This document shows, piece by piece, positions 9,643-15,229 of a stretch of DNA of 15,229 bases. Source of the DNA: Bordetella parapertussis (GTDB lineage Bacteria; Pseudomonadota; Gammaproteobacteria; Burkholderiales; SG8-41); NCBI GenBank assembly GCA_945863085.1, contig CAMBCD010000029.1, positions 1-15,229 of the forward strand, written 5' to 3'. The position numbers were made by a program, and so were the translations under genes. The notes beneath the pieces were generated by a model. That model was not told the origin of the DNA. It did not search any database and saw nothing but the letters and a program-made list of their open reading frames with translations. The number at the start of each line of letters is the position of its first letter. The first letter of the stretch is position 1.

Positions 9643-9684
9643 GCGCGTGGGGAATCCCCCGAGGGGACTTCCTTCGGGGCGCGC
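9643..9684. repeat. Nested inverted repeat upstream of cysS
   Basis: Outer arms GCGCG (9643-9647) and CGCGC (9680-9684) enclose CCCCGA (9657-9662) paired with TCGGGG (9674-9679); a GGGG/CCCC pairing is also possible at 9649-9660. It begins 29 bases upstream of the cysS start and would lie in the cysS leader RNA. There is no T tract on either strand. It may be a dispersed repeat or a leader fold; function is not shown. Confidence 0.45.
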
Positions 9685-9883
9685 AGTGACCAAGCGCACA
9701 CGCTTACAAGAGTCTGATTTAATGAGTTTCCGCAAATCTCGATCCGTTGACAATGGCCGTAGTTTGGATTTTTTAACGAGTTATCAGGCTGTCGGGCGCC
9801 CCGGAAACCGCATATCTGCAGCCCGCCGGACACCGGAATCTGGAGTGGGATCGCGGGGCTGGGAATCCCGCAAAAAGAGAAAT

Positions 9884-9911
9884 TTGAATTAGTGGTTGTT
9901 CTTGGTAAAAT
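9884..9911 (+). promoter_or_regulatory. Probable sigma-70 promoter of the TPR / L,D-transpeptidase operon
   Basis: TTGAAT (9884-9889) and TAAAAT (9906-9911) are separated by 16 bases. The -10 box is preceded by TGG, giving an extended -10. Initiation near 9918 leaves a leader of about 80 bases before the ATG at 10000 and makes the frame's earlier GTG at 9892 unusable. Confidence 0.6.
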
Positions 9912-9999
9912 CCCGAAGATTCAAGGACTAATGTCATTGTCTTTAAGACGACTGCGACATGACTGCGGTTTTAACAATGACCATTGGAATCATAGCACG

Positions 10000-11052
10000 A
10001 TGACTTTTAAACCGGCCGCCGCCCGCCTCGCCACCATCCTCTTCTGCATGGGGCTCACCGCTCCGATATTGGCGCAGACCGACGATCTGCAGGAAGCCCA
10101 GCAGCTGCTGAAACAGGGACAGACCGAGCGCGCGATGGAGCGCGTCGACCAGTACCTGAAAACCAAACCCAAGGATGCACGCGGCCGTTTCCTGCGCGGC
10201 ATCCTGCTCACCGAGCAGAACAAACCCACGGAAGCCATCCGCGTATTCACCGAGCTGACGCAGGATTATCCCGAGCTGCCCGAACCGTACAACAACCTCG
10301 CGGTGCTGTATGCCTCGCAGGGCCAGTACGACAAGGCACGCGGCGCGCTGGAAATGGCCATCCGCACCCATCCGAGTTACGCCACCGCGCACGAAAACCT
10401 CGGCGACATCTACGCCAAGATGGCAAGCCAGGCCTATGACAAGGCGCTGCAGCTCGACAAGGGCAACCAGGCCGCACAGACCAAGCTCAACCTGATCAAG
10501 GATCTGTTTACCGGCAGCACCCGCCCGCCCAAGGTCGCACTGGCGCAAACCACGCCGAAAACTGCGCCGCCTCCTGCCGCCCGGCCGATCACTCCGCCGC
10601 CGGCTGCACCGGCAGCGCCGCAAGCGGTTGCGCCGAAGCCCGCAGCCGCGCCGGTCGTCGCCGCCAAAGAGCCGGCCAAGGAACCCGCCAAGGCTGCGCC
10701 TCCGGCCAACAATCCGGATGCCGTGCTCAAAGTGGTCGAGGGCTGGGCCAGAGCCTGGGCCAGCAATGATGTCGACGGTTATCTGGCGCGGTACGCGCCG
10801 GGCTTCAAAACGCCCGGCGGCGAACCACGCAAGGCCTGGGAAAACGAGCGTCGCACCCGGATCGCCAAGCCGCGCAAGATCGAAGTCCGCGTCGAAGCAC
10901 CGAAAGTCACCTTCAATGACGCCAACCGCGCCACGGTGACTTTCCGCCAGCATTACCGCTCCAACACCCTCAAAGTCACCGCCAGCAAGAAGCTGGTGAT
11001 GGTGAAGTCGGGTAACCAATGGCTGATCCAGGAAGAAATCGTCGGCGGATGA
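10000..11052 (+). CDS. Secreted TPR-repeat protein with C-terminal NTF2-like domain
   Basis: The 350-residue product has a signal peptide (1-25, ending TAPILA before QTDD). It then has tetratricopeptide repeats (about 26-165, with pairs such as YNNLAVLYASQGQYDKARGA), which mediate protein contacts, and a Pro/Ala/Lys-rich linker (about 170-240). An NTF2-like domain follows from about residue 242 to the end, with the pattern WARAWASNDVDGYLARYAPGF and VTFRQHYRS and a final W-L-I-x-E-E. This C-terminal domain resembles the one on the adjacent L,D-transpeptidase. The start at 10000 is chosen because it begins the signal peptide and lies after the promoter. It overlaps the next gene by ATGA, so translation is probably coupled. 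A periplasmic partner or regulator of the transpeptidase is a reasonable inference; enzymatic activity is not indicated. Confidence 0.88.
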   Translation: MTFKPAAARLATILFCMGLTAPILAQTDDLQEAQQLLKQGQTERAMERVDQYLKTKPKDARGRFLRGILLTEQNKPTEAIRVFTELTQDYPELPEPYNNLAVLYASQGQYDKARGALEMAIRTHPSYATAHENLGDIYAKMASQAYDKALQLDKGNQAAQTKLNLIKDLFTGSTRPPKVALAQTTPKTAPPPAARPITPPPAAPAAPQAVAPKPAAAPVVAAKEPAKEPAKAAPPANNPDAVLKVVEGWARAWASNDVDGYLARYAPGFKTPGGEPRKAWENERRTRIAKPRKIEVRVEAPKVTFNDANRATVTFRQHYRSNTLKVTASKKLVMVKSGNQWLIQEEIVGG

Positions 11053-12314
11053 AACGCCCGTTGTTCGCCTGCGCGCTGGCCGCGGCCATTGCCGCCACTG
11101 CACTGACGCCGTCCTCCACAACCCTTGCCCTTGGCAACCGCCCTTTGTCGTCCGGTACGGGCAGCCTGCTCGGCCCCGGTGGTGGTGGCGCCCTCGGTGC
11201 GCCAGAAGCACTGCTGGCGCAGACGCTGCTCGCGATCGCCGGCTCCCAGTTCGACATCGCGCTGACGGAAATCGACAAGGTGCTGCTGCAAAATCCGAAT
11301 TTCCGCCTGGCACACCTGATCAAGGGCGACCTGCTGATGGCGCGGGCGCGCCCGATCAGCAGCATCGGCAGCGCATCCGATGCGCCGATGGAACGTATTG
11401 CCGACCTGCGCGATGAAGCGCGGGCACGGCTGGTACGCCACAAGCAGGAACGCCCCGCTAACCGGGTGCCGCGCGCCCTGCTTCAGCTCGATCCTGCACA
11501 GAAGTACGCCTTCGTCGTCGACACCTCGAAATACACGCTGTATGTGTTCGAAAATGACAAGGGCACGCCGCGCTACATCGCCGATTACTACACCACCATC
11601 GGCCGCAACGGCATCGAAAAACTGCGCGAGGGCGACAAAAAAACGCCTCTGGGCGTTTATCACGTCACCGGCAACCTGCCGCGCGACCAGCTCAGCAAAA
11701 CGTACGGCACGCAAAGCGCGCTCTACGGCGACGGCGCATTCCCGATCAACTATCCCAACGAATGGGACCGCCGCCGCGGCCGCAACGGCCATGGCATCTG
11801 GCTGCACGGCGTGCCCTTCGACACCTACAGCCGGCCGCCGCGCGCCAGCGATGGCTGCGTCGCGCTGACCAACGAAGACCTGCAGGCGATTTCCAAGCAC
11901 GTGCAAGTCGGCCTGACGCCGGTGATCATCGCGCAGGACGTCGAATGGGTCGAAGCCGGCAGCGCAAAAACCACGCGCAACGCCCTGCAGCAGTCGATTG
12001 AAACGTGGCGCCAGGACTGGGAAAGCCGCGACACCGACCAGTACCTGCGGCATTACTCGACCAATTTCGCCTCGGGCAAGCAGGATCTCGCGGCATGGGC
12101 GACACAGAAACGCAGCGTCAACGCCGGCAAGTCGTGGATCAAGGTCAAGGTCGACGGGGTCAGCATGTTCCTCTACCCGGGCGATGAAAATCTGGCCGTG
12201 GTGACCTTCGAACAGGATTACGCCAGCAGCAACATCAGCAACAAGATGCGCAAACGCCAATACTGGCAACTCGAAAAAGGCGGTTGGCGCATCGTCCACG
12301 AAGGCGCGGCCTGA
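11049..12314 (+). CDS. L,D-transpeptidase (YkuD family) with C-terminal NTF2-like domain
   Basis: This 421-residue exported enzyme acts on peptidoglycan stem peptides in the periplasm. A signal peptide (about 1-28, hydrophobic FACALAAAIAATALT) is followed by a helical TPR-like segment (about 50-150) and the YkuD catalytic domain (about 152-295). The catalytic signature is His253 (IWLHG) and Cys270 in SDGCVALTNEDL, 17 residues apart. From residue 313 an NTF2-like domain runs to the end. YkuD plus NTF2 is the architecture of Helicobacter pylori Csd6, a cell-shape enzyme that trims peptidoglycan peptides as an L,D-carboxypeptidase. Transpeptidase versus carboxypeptidase activity is therefore open. 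The ATG at 11049 overlaps the stop of the TPR gene (ATGA); a start at 11019 in the same frame would place charged residues before the signal peptide and is less likely. Confidence 0.93.
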   Translation: MKRPLFACALAAAIAATALTPSSTTLALGNRPLSSGTGSLLGPGGGGALGAPEALLAQTLLAIAGSQFDIALTEIDKVLLQNPNFRLAHLIKGDLLMARARPISSIGSASDAPMERIADLRDEARARLVRHKQERPANRVPRALLQLDPAQKYAFVVDTSKYTLYVFENDKGTPRYIADYYTTIGRNGIEKLREGDKKTPLGVYHVTGNLPRDQLSKTYGTQSALYGDGAFPINYPNEWDRRRGRNGHGIWLHGVPFDTYSRPPRASDGCVALTNEDLQAISKHVQVGLTPVIIAQDVEWVEAGSAKTTRNALQQSIETWRQDWESRDTDQYLRHYSTNFASGKQDLAAWATQKRSVNAGKSWIKVKVDGVSMFLYPGDENLAVVTFEQDYASSNISNKMRKRQYWQLEKGGWRIVHEGAA

Positions 12315-12359
12315 ACACTCGCCGGAATTCAATAACCCATTGTTTTTATTGGTAAAATC

Positions 12360-12971
12360 ATGCCCCGCTCATTGCCGTCCCTGTTTGTTCTGCTGTTTGC
12401 CCTGTTGATCGCTCCCGCCGCACTCGCCGCGAACCCGAAAGTCGAAATAAAAACCTCGCTGGGCGCCGTGGTCATCGAACTGTATCCGGAGAACGCGCCG
12501 AAAACCGTCGAGAACTTCCTGCAGTATGTGAAAGACGGTTTTTACGACGGCACGATTTTCCATCGCGTGATTCCCGGCTTCATGGCCCAGGGTGGAGGTT
12601 TCACGCCGAATTTCCAGCAAAAGCCGGTGCGTCCGGCAATCCGCAACGAAGCCGGCAACGGCCTTCGCAATGCAAGCGGCACGGTCGCCATGGCGCGCAC
12701 CGCGGATCCGCATTCGGCCACCGCGCAATTCTTCATCAACGTCAGCGAGAACGACTTCCTCGACTTCAAATCGCCTGATGACAAAGGCTACGGTTACACG
12801 GTGTTTGCCCGGGTAACCTCCGGCATGGACGTGGTGCAGAAAATGCTGAAAATACCGACTGCAACCGTCGGACCGCATCAGAACGTGCCTCGCCAACCGA
12901 TCGTCATCGAACGGGCACGGCTGCTGGATGACGTGCCCGGAAAAGCCAAGCCCGACGTAAAAACCCAATAA
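12360..12971 (+). CDS. ppiA: Periplasmic peptidyl-prolyl cis-trans isomerase (cyclophilin)
   Basis: Cyclophilins speed cis-trans isomerisation of Xaa-Pro bonds. The 203-residue product begins with a signal peptide (MPRSLPSLFVLLFALLIAPAALA), so it works on exported proteins in the periplasm. Active-site residues are present: Phe67-His68-Arg69 in FHRVIPGFMAQGG, and Gln123-Phe124-Phe125 in TAQFFINV. A charged tail (GKAKPDVKTQ) follows the domain. The ATG at 12360 is fixed by the signal peptide; the ribosome site is weak and TAAAAT (12353-12358) lies too close upstream to be its promoter. It follows the transpeptidase by 45 bases and precedes a cytoplasmic paralogue by 21, so one transcript is likely. 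Confidence 0.95.
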   Translation: MPRSLPSLFVLLFALLIAPAALAANPKVEIKTSLGAVVIELYPENAPKTVENFLQYVKDGFYDGTIFHRVIPGFMAQGGGFTPNFQQKPVRPAIRNEAGNGLRNASGTVAMARTADPHSATAQFFINVSENDFLDFKSPDDKGYGYTVFARVTSGMDVVQKMLKIPTATVGPHQNVPRQPIVIERARLLDDVPGKAKPDVKTQ

Positions 12972-12992
12972 CCCGCATTGCAAGGACCTGCC

Positions 12993-13484
12993 ATGATCAA
13001 GCTGCACACCAAACACGGCGTCATCAGCCTCGAACTAGATGCCGCAAAAGCCCCGGACACCGTCGCCAACTTCATCCAGTACGTGAAGGATGGCCACTAC
13101 AGCAACACCATTTTCCATCGCGTCATCGACGGCTTCATGATCCAGGGCGGCGGTTTTGAGCCCGGCATGAAACAGAAACCGACGCGCGAGCCGGTGCAGA
13201 ACGAAGCCAACAACGGCCTGAAAAACGACCTCTCCACCATTGCCATGGCACGCACCTCGGCGCCGCATTCGGCCAGCGCCCAGTTTTTCATCAACGTCGG
13301 CGACAACGACTTCCTGAACCACACTGCACCGACCGCCCAGGGCTGGGGTTATTGTGTGTTCGGCAAGGTGGTCGACGGCACCGATGTCGTCGACAAGATC
13401 CGCAAGGTCAAGACCGGCAGCAAGGGTGGGCATCAGGACGTGCCGGTCGAAGATGTGGTCATCGAAAAAGCCGAAGTGATCTAA
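12993..13484 (+). CDS. ppiB: Cytoplasmic peptidyl-prolyl cis-trans isomerase (cyclophilin)
   Basis: This 163-residue cyclophilin has no signal peptide and should act in the cytoplasm. It is full length for PpiB, with the active-site Phe41-His42-Arg43 in [13 protein letters not shown] and Gln97-Phe98-Phe99 in [14 protein letters not shown]. It is clearly related to the preceding exported cyclophilin, differing mainly in the missing leader and tail. The ATG at 12993 follows AAGGA (12982-12986) at good spacing; the earlier TTG at 12978 is not needed. The gene order transpeptidase, exported cyclophilin, cytoplasmic cyclophilin, lpxH suggests one operon. A repeat-rich gap follows it. Confidence 0.96.
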   Translation: MIKLHTKHGVISLELDAAKAPDTVANFIQYVKDGHYSNTIFHRVIDGFMIQGGGFEPGMKQKPTREPVQNEANNGLKNDLSTIAMARTSAPHSASAQFFINVGDNDFLNHTAPTAQGWGYCVFGKVVDGTDVVDKIRKVKTGSKGGHQDVPVEDVVIEKAEVI

Positions 13485-13489
13485 AAACG

Positions 13490-13596
13490 GTGAACGGGCG
13501 AAAGGTGAACGAGTGAACGAGTAAACCCACCGTTCCCCCTCCTCCGTTTCACGGGAGAAGGCTGGGGAGGGGATATTCCCCCATTCACCCGTTCAC
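13490..13596. repeat. Composite inverted-repeat element between ppiB and lpxH
   Basis: Outer arms 13490-13505 and 13581-13596 match at 14 of 16 positions (GTGAACGGG opposite CCCGTTCAC). Near the left arm the word GTGAACG recurs (about 13490, 13505 and 13513). Inside, CCCCTCC (13536-13542) pairs with GGAGGGG (13566-13572) around GGGAGAAGGCTGGGGA, and GGGGA-TAT-TCCCC forms a second palindrome (13569-13581). The core resembles GC-rich intergenic repeats seen in many Proteobacteria. No T tract follows, so termination would be weak. Confidence 0.6.
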
Positions 13597-13616
13597 GCTT
13601 CAAGTCCCCCGCCTCG

Positions 13617-14333
13617 ATGCATTCCCTCCTCATCTCCGATCTGCATCTGGCGGCCGAACGGCCGCAGATCACGGCGCAGTTTCTCGCTTTTACCCAGGGG
13701 ATTTCAGCGCAGGCCACTGCGCTGTACATACTCGGTGATCTGTTCGAGTAGTGGGCCGGTGACGATGACAGCGACGCGCTGGGTGCACAGACTGCCGCCG
13801 CCCTGGCCACCCTCGCCGGCCGCGGCACCCGCATCTACCTGATGCAGGGCAACCGCGACGTGCTGATGGCCGGTGCGTTTGCCGCGCGCTGCGGCGCAAC
13901 GCTGATCGGGGATCCCCTGCTGGTCGATCTGCATGGCACGTCAACGCTGCTGACACACGGTGATGCCTTGTGCACGGACGACGCCGACTACCAGCAGTTC
14001 CGCGCCTATGCCCGCGATGCCGGCAACCAGGCGCGTTTTCTCGCGCAGCCGCTGGCAGTGCGGCGCGAGCAGATGCTCGGCATGCGTGCACAAAGCGAAG
14101 CCAGCAAACAGCAGAAAACCGAAACCATCATGGATGTGGCGCCGGCTGCGGTGGAAGACCTGCTGCGGCGCTACGGCTATCCGCGGCTGATCCACGGCCA
14201 TACCCACCGTCCGGCACGGCATGTCCATCAACTCGACGGACATACCTGCGAACGCTGGGTGCTCAACGACTGGTATGAACGCGGCGGTTACCTGCGCGTC
14301 GATGCCGCCGGCTGCACCGCAGTTCGACTCTAG
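13617..14333 (+). pseudogene. lpxH: lpxH (UDP-2,3-diacylglucosamine pyrophosphatase) interrupted by an in-frame TAG
   Basis: LpxH hydrolyses UDP-2,3-diacylglucosamine to lipid X at the cytoplasmic face of the inner membrane, a normally essential lipid A step. The frame is intact over 238 codons except for TAG at 13749-13751 (codon 45), placed where GDLFE-x-W-x-GDD usually has an aromatic or other residue. All metallophosphoesterase motifs are otherwise present: Asp8 and His10 (ISDLHL), Asp41 (GDLFE), Asn79-Arg80 (QGNRD), His114 (HGD) and His193/His195 (HGHTHRP), as are LpxH-specific stretches such as HGDALCTDDADYQQFR and IMDV. Frame and codon style are preserved on both sides, so the change is either recent or a sequence error. 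A restart after the TAG would lose Asp8, His10 and Asp41 and could not give an active enzyme. TAG also ends this gene and the convergent one, arguing against a reassigned codon. Confidence 0.88.
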
Positions 14334-14336
14334 GCT

Positions 14337-15229
14337 CTAGCCCAGGGCCTGGGTAAAGTCCGCGATCAGATCCTCGGCATCCTCGATGCCGATCGACAGC
14401 CGGATCAGCGAGTCGGCAATGCCCATCTCGGCGCGCCGCTCCGGCCCCATCTCCCAGTAGATCGTCTGCGCGACCGGGATCGCCAGCGTCCGGTTGTCGC
14501 CGAGATGGCTGGAGGAGATCACCAACTGCAGACGGTTGAGAAAATCGAGGCAGTCGATGGTGTCGGCCAGTTCGATGCTCATCAAGGCGCCATAAGTCCT
14601 GAACAATTCGCCGGCCAGCTTGTGCTGCGGATGGTCTTCCAGTCCGGGGTAATAGACTTTTGTGACCTTCGGATGTTTGGCCAGAAAACGCGCCAGTTGC
14701 AGGCAATTGGCGGACGCCCGCTCCATGCGCAGCGCCAGAGTCTCGGCGCCCTGGGCCAGCCGGTGCGCCGCTTCTGCGGCCAGTGTGGCGCCTACATCAC
14801 GCAGGCCTTTTTTGCGGATCTGCAGGATGCCCCAGTTCTCGGGTTTGGCGTTTTTGTAGTTGTCATAGATGTTCGGGAATGACTTCCAGTCGAACAAGCC
14901 GGTATCGGTCACCGCCCCGCCCAGCGCATTGCCATGGCCGCCGATGTACTTGGTCAGGGAATTGATCACCAGGCTGGCCTGGACCTGTTTCGGCCGGAAC
15001 AGCCAGGGCGAGGTCATCGTGTTGTCAACGAAATAAATGATCCCGCGGCGCGCGCACAGCTCGCCGATGCGTGCCAGGTCGGCAACCTGGGTGCGCGGAT
15101 TGGCGATGGTTTCGACAAACACCATCCGGGTATTCGGTCGCAGCGCCTTTTCCACGTTCTCGACGCGGGTGGCATCGACATAACTGATGTCGCAACCGAA
15201 CTGGTCCAGGGTGCCGAACAGGCTGTTGG
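14337..15229 (-). CDS. Cys/Met metabolism PLP-dependent enzyme (cystathionine gamma-synthase family), N-terminus outside window
   Basis: The last 296 residues are present, running off the right edge in frame. This fold-type I PLP family includes cystathionine gamma-synthase, O-acetyl- or O-succinylhomoserine sulfhydrylase and methionine gamma-lyase, so the role is in sulfur amino acid synthesis or breakdown. The cofactor-binding lysine is in SLTKYIGGHG (codon 14951-14949), with the PLP-contacting Asp in FVDNTMTSPW. The C-terminal part has SSSHLGDNRTLAIP and the closing RLSIGIEDAEDLIADF typical of the family. Roughly 100-130 N-terminal residues are missing judging by usual length. The exact reaction cannot be decided from this part. 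It converges on lpxH with only 3 bases between the two TAG stops and no terminator between them. Confidence 0.92.
   Translation of the reverse strand, partial: NSLFGTLDQFGCDISYVDATRVENVEKALRPNTRMVFVETIANPRTQVADLARIGELCARRGIIYFVDNTMTSPWLFRPKQVQASLVINSLTKYIGGHGNALGGAVTDTGLFDWKSFPNIYDNYKNAKPENWGILQIRKKGLRDVGATLAAEAAHRLAQGAETLALRMERASANCLQLARFLAKHPKVTKVYYPGLEDHPQHKLAGELFRTYGALMSIELADTIDCLDFLNRLQLVISSSHLGDNRTLAIPVAQTIYWEMGPERRAEMGIADSLIRLSIGIEDAEDLIADFTQALG

Noticed and set aside
9597..9833. Small minus-strand frame upstream of cysS as a possible leader peptide
   Set aside because: No ribosome site or cysteine-rich control codons, and it overlaps the cysS start; it passes through the hairpin element.
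12341..12358. TGGTAAAAT before ppiA, resembling the -10 region of the TPR gene promoter
   Set aside because: TAAAAT ends 1 base before the ATG that begins the signal peptide, so transcription would start inside the gene, and no -35 box lies at the right distance.
13842..14333. Independent gene starting at the internal ATG within lpxH
   Set aside because: It is the C-terminal part of LpxH in the same frame and lacks three metal-binding residues; better described as the downstream part of a broken gene.

Overview
The window looks like a chromosomal segment of a betaproteobacterium, probably Burkholderiales or a close relative. The grounds are coding DNA that is clearly GC-rich, a Bug/TctC-family solute-binding protein of the type greatly expanded in that group, and the layout cysS / TPR protein / L,D-transpeptidase / ppiA / ppiB / lpxH. 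The assignment rests on protein character and gene order only.

Left edge (1-600): the last 76 codons of a sensor histidine kinase, about 46% GC by hand count, followed by about 300 bases with no convincing gene. Chaperone block (601-4444, + strand): grpE, dnaK and dnaJ. Near-consensus sigma-32 promoters with identical 13-base spacers lie before grpE and at the grpE/dnaK junction. In the second, the -35 box contains the grpE stop codon. A long imperfect inverted repeat fills the dnaK-dnaJ gap and ends 8 bases before the dnaJ start. A bidirectional terminator closes the block.

Catabolic block (4516-7945, - strand, transcribed right to left): a mandelate racemase/enolase-superfamily dehydratase-like enzyme, an isocitrate/isopropylmalate-type dehydrogenase and a secreted Bug-family binding protein. 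This looks like uptake and oxidation of a hydroxy- or sugar acid, but the substrate cannot be read from the sequence. A hairpin-rich dispersed-type repeat lies between this block and cysS.

Envelope and housekeeping block (8243-14333): cysS on the - strand, diverging from a + strand series. That series is a secreted TPR protein, a YkuD L,D-transpeptidase (ATGA overlap), a periplasmic cyclophilin, a cytoplasmic cyclophilin and lpxH. The TPR protein and the transpeptidase end in related NTF2-like domains, which suggests a two-gene peptidoglycan-modifying unit. lpxH carries an in-frame TAG at codon 45, inside its conserved metal-binding motif, with everything else intact.

Right edge (14337-15229, - strand): a partial Cys/Met-metabolism PLP enzyme that converges on lpxH with only 3 bases between stop codons.

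Most genes here are ordinary. The points most worth a second look are the broken lpxH, the TPR/L,D-transpeptidase pair with shared C-terminal domains, and the heat-shock promoter arrangement.
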